From Nematostella vectensis (lineage: Eukaryota > Cnidaria > Anthozoa > Actiniaria > Edwardsiidae), in the NCBI RefSeq assembly GCF_932526225.1, contig NC_064039.1:12232139-12296138 (forward strand): a stretch of DNA of 64,000 bases, written 5' to 3'. Below, one piece after another: positions 24,283 through 35,954 of this stretch; position 1 is the stretch's first letter; every line of letters starts with the position of its first letter. The notes below the pieces were generated by a model, which saw only the letters and a list, made by a program, of their open reading frames with translations, did no database searches and was not told where the DNA came from. Position numbers and translations under genes: made by a program.

Positions 24283-27200
24283 CCCTTTAATCATTTGCTG
24301 CTTTGCCTCGTGGAATTCTGCCTTTGTCATATTCTTTACTCTGAGAATATTTCCATCTTCCACTAAGAAATTAGAAGTTTGTATAAGATTCGGGCAACCG
24401 TAAGAGAGGGATATCACAAGGTGAAAGCAAGTAAGTAGTAACGACGGAAAAACATGACTTGACGCGTCAAATAAGCCCATTTCACATCTAATAAGGTGGA
24501 AATTACACAAAATATCATTGAAAATTAACCTTTTGTCCCTGAGCCCATACATAGCACAAGTAAAATATATATTAAAAAGCCAAAATCGGGGTATGTGCTT
24601 TGGCCTTGCATTATTTATGATTTAAAAATTATTCTGGAATACACGAAACTAATGCCCATTTCAAGAAAACGAGTCTTCTTTACCTATCTCGAATTGCCCA
24701 TTTTCCAGGTTTTTCTGTCATGTCCTACATAGTATTAATGTCTTGAGTACAAACAAGATGAGCGCATATACAGGACCATAGAGAGTGACAAAATATCTTC
24801 TCAATACACATGTTTCAAGGCATGGCCATTTTAATTTGAGGAAGAATGGCTTTCATTGAGGATAATAAGGGCTAGTGTGATCTAGAGATGTCTCTAGAGA
24901 TTTCTCCATCTTACGTGTATCTCACACATATGACATATCAAACTTGCCTGAGCTTTCAGTCTCTTCATCAAATATTTTTTGTGATTCCAGAGCACAGTTC
25001 CTTGCCTTTTCCTTGAATTCTTCCAAACTGCTGTGCACCCTGTTCAAAAGGAGAAATGAATACTTTACGGTTAAATTTGAGAATCAACTATCCTGGGTAG
25101 CATTGAATCGGGATTGTCTTACTTACACATTTACTGCATCTTGATTGACCCCGCCCCATGTATCTGTGCTATAAAAACAACTCTTCATATACTTGAGAAT
25201 CTGCCTGCAACGAAAACAACAAAACGAGGTATTACAATTAACAGTACATTACATAAATGCTTGAGTTAGGAATTGCTTGAGGTCCAGGATCTGGGGGAAA
25301 ACCAAAATTTTGATGATAAATAATCCCCCACTTTTTTTAAATGTTAAAAAAACATGGAAATCAACTTCATAAGCTTCTATATTTTTCCACATTTACCACA
25401 TCACCTATTTTCATGAAAAAAATCTGAGAAACATGCTGTGGGTGCTGATGTTTGCATCATTTTTACAATTCCTTTTGTATTATTTCATTCTGTATTGCAT
25501 ACATTGTCCAGACTAACAGTCAATGGCTCTGTAATTATGCTGCAAATGCAAAAAAAGAAAGCTTTTATTTTCCTTACCAGATGCAATGTTTTCCTCTATG
25601 CCAATTTGGGAATGCAACTTCTAGATTGAAAACACTGGAAACACATAATAAAGTATTGGTCATTCAACACAACATATCAAGAAAAAGCAAAAAAAAAAAA
25701 AAGCAGAAAAAAAAGAAGATAGAAAAAGCAATACTAATAAGAAATTTCATCTTCTACTTACCCATTCTCGTGAATCTGTGGGTGGAACACATTTGAAGTG
25801 AACTTAACCAGGGGCCGACTATCTGGAAAACTACAAAGGAATACAGCAGGGAAAGCAAAGGTTCAGTTTAAAAGCTTATCATATCCCCCCAGTGGTGCTG
25901 AGCTACTGTATAAACATTACAGGGGGTAGGACAGTCTCACCCCCCCCCCCCCCCAAAAAAAAAAAAAAATCAAAGATTTCAACTCCCAAAATATACAATA
26001 AAACTCAAACATACAATGTCACCCCATCCAACAAGACTTACTCATCTTGTAGGAAAATAAAAAATCTAAAAATGCCATCTCTGTATGGTCCAGCCCTCAA
26101 AAAGATGATGCCATGCCAAACTGTGGAAAATAAAAAAGATGTTATATATTCACTGCACTGTAAGCAAAAAATACTGTACATAATGTTAACTAGAAAGTAA
26201 TAACATTGAAATATTGGCACACATGCTGTAGCAGGTAGATCCCTCCATAAGATTTTGTTGCTACCCATCCAGCTCCACCCGACCCCACCATGTTCCTAAA
26301 ATCATCCCACTACATCCTCCACCCCACCCTGACTAGTACATTCCTAAGGTTGGGATAATGAGAAAATACCTTTTTTTCCTGGCTGTTATGACAACAATCT
26401 CAAATGTCATATTTTAGGTGGTGAGTAGGTGGGGGAGGGTCCACCTCATTATCTTATGGAAAAAATCAGTCCACAGTCTACCCACCCATTGCTTTGGCCC
26501 TGTTGGTTAAAGCCTGGCTTCCATAAAGTCGTTACAGTTGTAAGGGACGTAACAGTCATCTAGGGTTTGCCCCCTGAGGTGAAGACTCGGGTACGACCAA
26601 TACGGCCCTAAAGTTTGTTGGTTTCCATTTGGTCATATCGGTCGTATCAGTCTACGGTAGCTTGAGTGAATGTTATATTTTGTCACCGCTTCTTTGGGGG
26701 GTCTTCCAAATTTTTTTTTCCAGTTTTTTTTTGCCTTTTCTTTGAAAACTTGTTATATAGGCACTTGTATCGTCAAACTTCTTCGAAACTCAGCAAGCTT
26801 GTTTTACGTTGCTGCAAAGGCCCTTGCCTTGTCGTACCAGTTGCATGAAAGTGTTTCAAAAATTAAGTCGTATCACACCTTTTTCTGGTCATGTTGGTCG
26901 TAGAGATAGAACTGGTTCTATCTCTGACGACCGTGTGGCGACCCATCGCTCCGATCACCTCTGTTGCAAGGGTTGTCACATTGAGTATTTCCATTAAGTT
27001 TTAAAGGATGCAAGGATTTTTTGGCGCACAACTGTTATGACCCTTACGACTGTTACGACCATATGGAAACCAGGCTTAAAATGGCTGAAGGTCTGCTAAA
27101 TTTAAATAAAATTCTGCTCAATTAGAAGAAAATTAAGTATTACTGCATGGAAGAGCCAGAGGGGAAATGATCGAATAAACCAAGAACAAAAAACATCATA

Positions 27201-27818
27201 GAGCATTTGTTCTTATTATTTTCATGTCATTGTTTAACCTCTCCTCGATGCATTGCAAGAGTTTATGAATTTATGCATTTCATCAAAAAAGGAAAAGTGA
27301 AATTAATTTTGAGACAGCCCTACCTTGAAGAGATTTAAGAGAAGGGATAACATACACTCCTGACTGAGGGTTCCTGTACACTGCTTTGCTAAATAAAAAA
27401 ATAAAAAAAACACATGAGTGATACAAATTAAAACAATATTTGTATATCGTATTAAAGGGCACACTCACTACTCTGCAAGAATAAACTGCTCCCTGAAAAG
27501 AGTTCGGAAATCAGCAGGCTCTTGGGCGATTTTAGGATTGCTTGAATTCTCATCTTCTTTGTTTGAGGCCATTTTCTCTGTGTCGCTGGTTGACTTGGCC
27601 AATCTTGCACGACCAGGGTGTTGTGGCAGTACGAGTCTCCTAGCTGATTTGAGTCGTTCGCTGAATGTAGGACTTCCTGTACTACTTGGACGGGATCCAT
27701 TCGACTCGAAACTCCTCTCAAGCGAGGAAGTCATTCTTGTGGTTTTGGTTTCCTGCTCGCTTAGAGTAAATGAGCTCTCGAACTCTGTCTTGGTAGCAGT
27801 AGAATTCATCGAAGGCAT
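24283..27818 (-). CDS. AKTIP: AKTIP/Fused-toes homologue, inactive E2 variant
   Basis: Minus-strand exons 27469-27818, 27324-27388, 26042-26120, 25762-25830, 25578-25634, 25127-25204, 24948-25039, 24283-24362, all phase-compatible. An N-terminal Ser/Thr-rich tail (about 100 residues) precedes a UBC-like domain (about 105-250): FILAEY, GVYVIPSL, WHGIIFLRAGPYRDGIFRF, FPDSRPLVKF, FHPQ, AFPNWHRG, CIWQILKYMKSCFY. The E2 signature reads HPQIHENGVFNLE, so Asn191 replaces the catalytic Cys, as expected for AKTIP, which has no conjugating activity and works with HOOK proteins in the FTS-Hook-FHIP dynein-adaptor complex. The seventh exon uses a GC donor (GCAAGT at 24947). Without that splice the protein ends at 24922. 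The last exon may be 22306-22413, giving 325 residues (human AKTIP about 292). Confidence 0.9.
26511..27076. mobile_element. Non-autonomous DNA element, 566 bp, in AKTIP intron 2
   Basis: Inverted ends AGCCTGGCTTCCAT and ATGGAAACCAGGCT (one mismatch), continued inward by GTCGTTACAGT / GACTGTTACGAC, with TAA duplicated outside (26508-26510, 27077-27079). The interior shows TCGTAGAGATAGAACTG and its near-complement around 26900-26925 as an inner hairpin. There is no transposase ORF. The TAA target site again fits PIF/Harbinger. Confidence 0.85.
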
Positions 27819-28840
27819 TTTTTCTTGGGGTAAAATATTTGATAGTCAACACACCACAGTGCCGCCGAAGTAATAGTTTTGTATCGGAATTTGATCCTTC
27901 TAGGTAGGGTCAGGTTTCGCTATGACGAAACATCCGAGTGCAAAGCTCAATCAGAGGTGATGACAATCAAAAGAGTACAATGATCGCTAGAACTCTAAAA
28001 ACTAGAGGAATTCGTGTAACAATGAGCTATCTGATGAAGTTCCCAAGCGGAGATGGAGTCCACACAATCGATACAAGAACGCATGGAAAAATACCCAAAC
28101 AGATAAACAATCGAGTACTGATAGCACGGAGGAATGACGCGCCAGCCACGTTAAAAGTCAAAGCACAAGAGGCATATTAATAATATATATGTGCTAGTCG
28201 GATACCAGTAAGTGGTTAATTCGCGCCATTTCCACGATGATTCCTCTCATGATATGGGAGGTCTTGAAAAATCATATAACAATAATTCAGGTGTTACCTT
28301 GGCGTTCAGGAGCTCCTCTGCTTTCAATGAAAAGCAAAGCTGCTTACTAGATGGACTCCTGAATTGCACTGCAAAATTAGGAGATAAACATTGAACATTT
28401 TACAATAACATGCAAAACAAACACATTCCGCCGCCATATTGGAATGGACTTAACAAAAATACTAAGGGGGGAGGGCTTGAGTTCACATGTGTAAATTCCG
28501 TTTTACAGATTCAATCGAATAATTTAATGTATTATTTACTTTTTCTAAACCAATTCTCCCCTTAGATATTTATTGGAATTAAATTCAAAAGTGGTTAGCA
28601 TTTTTAAAGATGAATCCTTGTTTGCGTGATTCACCCCTCCCCTCCCTAAACATATACATTTTTGCCGTGACAGCTAACCTTTGTGTTGATTGGTCAGACG
28701 TAAAGTCGTTATTTTGATTGGGTGTTCGTCGCTTCCGCGGGGACATTTGAGATGTGAAACCGACAAAAGATCATGAATTCGACTTGAACCTAAACAAAAT
28801 ACTGAATAATTGGTGAAAGATTCGCCAAACAAAACACAGA
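27819..28840. other. Divergent intergenic region AKTIP / ARHGAP19
   Basis: The two genes are head to head with 1.0 kb between start codons, so promoters are probably shared or adjacent. Minus-strand AATATGGCGGC (28430-28440) is a YY1-like core-promoter motif. About 130 bases downstream on the same strand is a donor-like CCAAG|GTAACA (exon end 28298), suggesting an untranslated first exon for AKTIP. Near ARHGAP19, two GATTGG (inverted CCAAT) motifs occur at about 28686 and 28717. Small ORFs at 27938-28394 have no recognisable product. Confidence 0.55.
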
Positions 28841-31800
28841 ATGAGTAAAAACGATGCAAGGGACCCCTATGGATCCATCTGCCTTAGTCGATTGACTCGT
28901 ATTTTGGATTTAAAGATGCTGGAAGATTTGCAAGAATTGGAAAATAGCGGTAATGTGGCTAAGAACCTCGAGCTGGAGCGTCACTTCAAACCTCATCGGA
29001 GCTTTTTGGAAAAATCTACAGAGAAATTCAACAAGATTATTCACCGAAAACGTAAGTAATGATGTTTGTTTGCAAATCCTGTTGGCTTAATCGTTAGAAG
29101 CTTTGAATCGACTTAATTTTTCCGCACATCCTTTTGTGAGGAAAGTTTGTCGGTGTTGTAATAATGTCTGTTTACATTACTTAAGGTTAAATTGCCTCTG
29201 GTGAGGCATTTTTTTGTCGTTAAAAAAACAATGGCAGTTGACTGTCAATAAACGTAATATTTGCATTACTTCTGTATAAATTAGTGTACAATACCGGTAG
29301 CTGATTATATATTCCATGTGCTTATTTTTGTTTATACTTGAGTAGGTATAAGAGCTATATACATCTCAAATAACACCTCAAATAACGTTGTCAGTGCAAA
29401 TGGCAAATGGCGATTGTCAAATAGAAGTTCTCCTATCAAAAAATACCATGGAACTTGTCAAATTTCTATCTAATTTAGGAACATGTGGATAATTTCTGTG
29501 ATTATATTACTTATCATCTTTATTCTTGCAAATAATTATACCTATAAGCAGTGATTGTTCTTAGAACTGCCATTTGCCGATTGCCATTCGCCATTTGCAC
29601 TGACAATGTTTATTGAAAAAGGTGTATATTGGCTCGTTGACAATATCTTGCATGGATTACATCAGAAATTAATAGGGAGTCCCTGTTTTGCTTAATTCTT
29701 GTTTCGTGTTATTAATAAAATGAACATTATCTTGAAATCATTAGTGAAATCTCCATCAATATCATTTTACTGTCACCAGGATTTTAAGAAATTGAGTTCT
29801 TTATTTAAGCATTTTAGGAATCAGCTTATAAGTTCAGGCCGGAAGCTGCAACCGCCAATTGACTGGAAGGTCTGCTCTAATTAAGGAAAATTAAGTACCA
29901 CTACGACTTTCGACAAGCTACCTAAAAGAAAATTGTCCACTTTATGGGTGAACAACAAACAACCCCCCCCCCCCCCCCCCCAACCCCCTGCGCAAAATTC
30001 TGGCTACAGGCCTGAACTTACGTTGTTACTAGACTCACAATGTAGGCTTTATTTTAGTGTGCGGAGGGGGGGGGGGGGGTATCCAAATCCCCAACCTCAC
30101 CCTTTGGCTGTCAGGCCAGCACAGTAGTGTACTTATCCTCAGTACTGTCTATTACAGACCATCACCACATCTTTGGTCACCCTCTTACTAATGAGTCTGT
30201 TGAAAGAATCCTACCACTCATTCACTATCTCAAGACATGTAAGTAAAATATAAAAAAAGAGTAGGTCTGCCAAAGTGTGCAAAGTTTTCATAACTAATAA
30301 ATGCTTAAACTGTTGACTGAGAATTGAGCAATGAATTGAGAACTAAATACTTAAGTGTTCACCAACCTATGTATAATGCAAATACTTCACTGGTAGGGAC
30401 CACTCTTAGTTTGGTTCTGCTCTTGGAAATGTACATCACAATACATTTTTACGGCCATGCTTGACTTTCCCATTGTAATATCTGACAGTTTATCAAGGGC
30501 GGATGTGCTTCACGGAATTTTCAGTACCCTCTTTTGCATGCATTAAAATAACTGCAATCTTCAACTCACAATATCAACTGCAACTTCAACATGCAATATC
30601 AATCTACTTCTTGGCTTTTTGACTTTAAGGTGTAGACAAAGAGGGACTGTTTCGAATATCTGGCAACAAGAAGAGGCAAGAGGAACTCAAGGAACTGATT
30701 GATAGAGGTGACACTCCAAAGCTAGGATGTGGCAAGTTTACTGCGCATGATGTTGCATCCGTCCTGAAGCAATTCTTAGGAGAGCTCCCAGAGCCCCTGC
30801 TGACACAGGCCCCATACCGCGCCTACCTACAAGTTACAGGTACTTGGAAACGCCTCCTAGATTCACAAATAAACCTGATCATAGATTGTATTTTTGCTTT
30901 TGGTTCCAAAGATTTGTATTATCTGTGTTCAAGTTTATTTTTAACTTTGTCTTACTATAGTTTTTCAAAATCATGCTCAGATCACTCTACCAACATCATT
31001 TTCTGATAATAACAGAGATTTCAAATGATCAAGGAAATGCTAAGCATGTGGAAGCACTTCAGCTTTTGTTTCTGATGATTCCGCCTGAAAATCGATCATT
31101 ATTGCACAACCTCCTGGAGCTGCTAAAGCTTGTTCTGGAAAACCCCAACAATAAGATGACGGCATACAACCTGGCAGTAGTGTTCTGTCCAAATGTACTG
31201 TACTGCAACAAACAGGTAACAAGAAGGTGTGAGTGAGACTGCAGTCAGTACAGGGGTTAAAGGGGCAGTGTCATGGTAAGAGCTTTGCAATGCGATGGCT
31301 CTCCGCCCTGGACAAAATGAATTTTAGGCCAATTCAGGCCTGAATTCAATAAAGGCCAATAATATTGACCTATGAGCCTTTGGTACATGTGGGAGACTTA
31401 AATTCAAAGAAAATGACCACAAACTGTCACTAAACATAGTTTTCAATAAAATATTGCATATTATTTGAACAAGGCATTGACAGGGTAAAATTCAACTACA
31501 ATAAACACTGACTCCAGACATGTGCTGTACCATGAAGCTGCCCCATTAAAGCCAACTGGGAAAACATACATGAGACAATGAGTTTCAATATTTCCTATGG
31601 TTTGGAAAACTCAGGATTTTAGAAAACATGTTAGGAGATTTGCTGTCAAAATACTTTATTCAAATACGCTACAGTATGTATGTTACACTATAGAATAATT
31701 GGGTTTGTATCAACTGTGATATAGAGTCTTTTAAAGTATAAATACTGTACAGTACTTCTAACTTTGTTGAAGCCCTAAACAAAGAAATCTTTAGTGTATT

Positions 31801-34800
31801 TATTTTTACTATAACATACTTTGACAACTTCTTGCTCACCAACTAACTGTTGACTTGTCTGTTTCTCCGCTAACCCCTAACACTTGATGTTTTCATTCCT
31901 CAAGTCCTCATTCCGTATGTCCTTGAGAATTCCATTCCGTCGTGTCAAGTCATGGTGCCTTATTCGTTCCCAGCAGGCTTTGGAACAGGTGCAGTAACCA
32001 TGGTTACAGCTGCTGACCTGCATTACGCTTTGCCTCTAATGCTATGGTGTAATATTTACTGGCCTAATACACCGTAACAGTAACTCAAACTAATGCTACG
32101 GATATCTGCTGGTCTAACGTAAAACTTTCTCATTTTCTATGGTGACAACCACTGGCCTTTTGTTAACACTTTGTCTAATGCTATGGTGTACCCTCAGTAC
32201 AGGGGTGGGGCACTGGGGGCAGGTTTCCCCCCCCCCCCCCCCAGTATTGTCAAAAATCATAAGGAAATGACGAGATGGGGCGTGGCTTTGCCCCCCAATA
32301 TTTTCTTAAGCTTTCTGTATTGTGCCCCCCCCAATCAAGCCGTTGCGAGGTGTCTTGCAACGGCTCTGCAGTACGACTCCTTGCATTAAAATAGGGAGCT
32401 TATTCCTGCTTTTGTTGATTTTTCCTCCACAGAGGGGGTCTTGTATCAGTAGCTTCCCACAAGAACTAGATGCACTGAATGAATCTGTCGCCTTCATGAT
32501 CACATTTGCCAAACAACTCTTTCAGGTATACTACAGAAACAACCGGTGACTTGCGCTTAGAAATGTCCTGACTTTGTGAATGGGAAGCTCACGCCACAAT
32601 AAACTCTGAAATGGCAGCGCTCTTCGCGACAGAGACCCAGTGACTAAAAATTCAGTCTTTCAATGAAAATGGACTCTTTCATAAAAAAAAAAAAACATAA
32701 AAAAATAAAAAAAAAACTTTCTGGTTGATAAGTTTCTTTTTGTTTGTTATTTTGCTGCCAAAAGCCCAAGAGTGCGTGCCATATTGCCACTACTCACGTG
32801 ACTTCGTATATCTCGCCTTTTTATTACAATTCAAAGAAGTTATGCTTATGTACGTTACCAAGTGGCAGCCGCCAGGGGCTCAGAGCATGCTTCCAAGTGG
32901 TAGGGCTGATGAGAAAGAATGTACCACTAAACTGAGGGGGCTGAATATAAGAAATATATGACAATTTCTTGAAGAGCGGTGGAGCTTCAGCCCTTCTGGC
33001 CCCACTCTCTCCACGGTGCCTGGCTGCTGCAGGGGGGGGGGGGGGGATATACTTTAATATCAAATTTTAATAGTATTTTTCAAATTATTATTAAAACTTC
33101 TTATACAAGGGGATAGAAACATAATTAATATGTCAACCTATTTTACTAAAGTTTTCCGGATTTTTCCTGCAGATTCCAGATGAACTGAAAAAGGAATTAA
33201 AGCTGATCGAGAAAAATATTAGCATAGGCAAGGTAAGTAAGCATGTAGAATGTTTGGTATTCTTACTTTTCGCGGAGGATTGGGTCGAGTAGATAAGCGA
33301 ACAGCATGGTGGGGGACGCTTATCAGATCGACCCAATCCCCCGCGCAGCGTAAGAATACGAATTGAGTCATAACATTCAAGGAAAGCAGTGAGTCTCTTG
33401 CCCTCAGAGTCTTTTTTTCGATTTGTTAAACTGGGCTACCTGTATTTATGATTACAGGAAGACGAGGTTCCCATGGCGCATGCGTATTGTCATCAGCTGG
33501 ATAATCGAGAACACAGGGAGACCACGCAGCAGGCGACAACTGAAGCGTTAGTGGAGTTGTATAATCACGTGAAGGATATGCCCGATGGACCAATGAAGCA
33601 GAAGTTTATGGAGAAGGTAGGCTCGCATCTATAGGGATAAACAGGAAAGACAACAGCGGAGAGGCAGTGCGCGTACATATCGACAAGACGCGCGTGAACA
33701 GTCAGAATCAGACAAAACATAGAGCAGTGCGCGTAGATAATAAAACACGCGTGAACAATTAGAATTGCGAAAAATAAAAAAGTAGTGGGCGTAGATAATA
33801 ATACGCGCGTGAACAATCAGAATTATGAGAAAACAAAGAGCAGTGCACGTAGATAATAAGACGCGCGTGAACAATCAGAATATGAGAAAATATAGAGCAG
33901 TGCGCGTAGATATTAAGACGTGCGTGAATAATCAGAATTATGAGAAAACAAAAAGCAGTGCGTGAAGATAATAAGACGTGCGTGAATAATCAGAATTATG
34001 AGAATACAGAGATCAGTGCCCGTAGATAATAAACGCGCGTGAACGATCAAAATCATGACAAAACAAAGAGCATTGCGCGTAGATAATAAGACGTGCGTGA
34101 ACAATCAAAATTATGAGAATACAAAGAGCAGGGCGCGTAGATATTAAGACGTGCGTGAACAATCAGAATTATGAGAAAACAAAGAGCAGTGCACGTAGAT
34201 AATAAAACGCGCGTGAACAATCAGAATTATGAGAAAATAAAGAGCATTGCGCGTAGATAATAAGACGTGCGTGAACAATCAGAATTATAAGAAAACAAAG
34301 AGCATTGCGCGTAGATAATAAGACGCGCGTGAACAATCAGAATTATGAGAAAACAAAGAGCATTGCGCGTAGATAATAAATTGCGTGTGAACAATCAGAA
34401 TTATGAGAAAACAAAGAGCATTGCGCGTAGGTAATAAAACGCGTGTGAACAATCAGAATTATGAGAAAACAAAGAGCAGTGCACGTAGATAATAAAACGC
34501 GCGTGAACAATCAGAATTGCGACAAAACAAATAGCGGCATAGGCAGACGTGCATACGCGCATGCGTGTGTCTGTGCTTTTTATTAACTGTATTTTTTTGT
34601 TCTTTTTTAGTTCGAAAAGACACACCCAGGGACGCCTCCCTTCATGCCGAGGAGTCGCGCGCGAACTAAACCGGTAGATCAGGTGAGACAGTCATGAGAT
34701 TATCGCGTCTGGCCTCAACTGTTACAGGATTTAATTAATGATAACACTAATATAGCAACTCCACGCTAAACAGAGACGCACCTAGCATAAATTGCAAATC

Positions 34801-35954
34801 AGGGCCGTAGCAGGGGATGGGGCACTCGGGGCAAGTCCCCCCCCCTCCCCAATGTTTTCAAAAAGTATAAGGAAACGACCAGAAAGGGCGTGACCATGCC
34901 CCGCAATTTATTCTCTTGTTTTTTTCTTTCTTTTTTTTTATAGGCCATGAAGCCAAGCCTTCTCACATACTCGACGCCAATCAAGTCCACGTGTACCCCT
35001 GGCAGCCTTGCAAGGCCACCCCTATCACCAATCAACGCCAACAATACAATGGACCAAACGAGCCACCACAAAAACGTCACCTTTAGATCCCCAGATGTGC
35101 CTGCCCACCGACCCTCCCACAGTAGATCTGTAGCTGCCAAGGCAAGCTATACTCCTTCGGGTGTTATGTCGCCTTTTAAGTCCCCTCACAGATCCGGGGG
35201 AAAGGTGTTCCCGCGACATAAGCGCACTCTGTCGGCTGGAAATTCGAGTATGTCACCATTCAGGCGAAGCCGTACGCGTACTGCGCATGCCCCTAGCGTG
35301 CCAGCGCTGACTATTCAGACGCCGTCAGGCCGTATGGTGTGTAGCCCAGACCCCTACAACCAGCCTGGAGCCAAAATTCGCAAGCTGTATGGGTCCCCGG
35401 CGGCCAAGAAGCGCTTGTCTAGTCGCGATTACCAACGGGTGAGTACGGTCCCTGCACTTTTTTCGCTTTACGATAGCTATAGTGTGAAGAAGATGATTTA
35501 TGGAAGAGTAAGAAGAACTTCCACGCATGCGCAAAAGTCACTCGAACGTAAGTGGAGCAGGAGGCTCCGCCCATGCCCCTTGCGTCTCATTCGCGCTGAT
35601 CGCTGCACACGCCGCAAGCATTCACTATCATTCCTATTGGAAAAAGGTTTTTAAAGGATCAATCACAAAGGCCGCAAACCCTAGTTACAGATACCAAGTA
35701 CCCCCTCCCCTAGAGGGCAGCCTCTTGACGATACCTTAAAGGTGCCCAAGCAGGATTTCAGCGCGCGCTACCACAATTTTCTTTTAGCGCGTGGAAATAG
35801 AACCTGTGCGCCGTCCCTCCGCCGTCGTAAATCTTAAGTCGCTTTTATATCAGAGCACGACTTGACTCACGTAAAATAGTCTTTCATTTTGAAACCGCTA
35901 GTGACAGATTTTTTTTGCTTTTGTTGCTGTCAGGTTGAGGAGACGTTTGTGTGA
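28841..35954 (+). CDS. ARHGAP19: Rho GTPase-activating protein 19
   Basis: Ten exons: 28841-29051, 30158-30238, 30630-30839, 31016-31215, 32433-32525, 33173-33232, 33458-33616, 34611-34682, 34944-35438, 35934-35954; 533 residues in frame (human about 494). The N-terminus has a leucine-rich ITRLIDL-like helix (LTRILDLKMLEDLQEL). The RhoGAP domain spans about 72-265: IFGHPLT, the catalytic arginine finger Arg106 in GLFRISGNK, HDVASVLKQFLGELPEPLL, HVEALQLLFLMIPPENR and NKMTAYNLAVVFCPNVL. Residues 320-345 (ALVELYNHVKDMP) match the ARHGAP19-specific helix. The tail is basic, Ser/Pro-rich, with several SP/TP sites. ARHGAP19 stimulates GTP hydrolysis by RhoA and is cell-cycle regulated in vertebrates. 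The last exon adds only six residues. Confidence 0.94.
29388..29606. mobile_element. MITE-like inverted-repeat element, 219 bp, in ARHGAP19 intron 1
   Basis: Ends TTGTCAGTGCAAATGGCAAA and the complement of a near-identical sequence (GCCATTTGCACTGACAA) face each other, with a second inner inverted pair around GGCGATTG / CGATTGCC. No clear target duplication and no ORF. Confidence 0.75.
32195..32335. repeat. Dispersed repeat with poly-C core (ARHGAP19 intron 4)
   Basis: Carries GGGGTGGGGCACTGGGGGCA, a C18 tract, CATAAGGAAATGACGAGATG and GGGGCGTGGCTTTGCCCCCC. The same series (GGATGGGGCACTCGGGGCAA, poly-C, TATAAGGAAACGACCAG, GGGCGTGACCATGCCCCGCA) occurs at 34801-34910 in intron 8 of the same gene. 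A reverse-strand copy is at about 50828-50975. Confidence 0.8.
33257..33359. mobile_element. Short inverted-repeat element, 103 bp
   Basis: GTATTCTTAC...GGATTGGGTCGA at the left is answered by TCGACCCAATCC...GTAAGAATAC at the right. It has the form of a small MITE or foldback, 25 bases after the donor of ARHGAP19 exon 6. Confidence 0.75.
33655..34535 (-). repeat. 58-bp satellite array, orientation 2
   Basis: About 15 copies of GCGCGTAGATAATAAGACGC followed by GCGTGAACAATCAGAATTAT and GAGAAAACAAAGAGCAGTG, which is the reverse complement of the unit at 22495-24240. It fills intron 7 of ARHGAP19. Copies here are better conserved than in the first array. Confidence 0.95.

Noticed and set aside
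27938..28394. Small plus-strand genes between AKTIP and ARHGAP19
   Set aside because: Short, without recognisable domains or splice-supported extension, and located in the probable divergent promoter and 5' UTR region.
33629..34104. Minus-strand ORFs with MFTRVLLSTxxALCF repeats
   Set aside because: Translated 58-bp satellite inside ARHGAP19 intron 7. The same peptides arise from the other array at 22495-24240.
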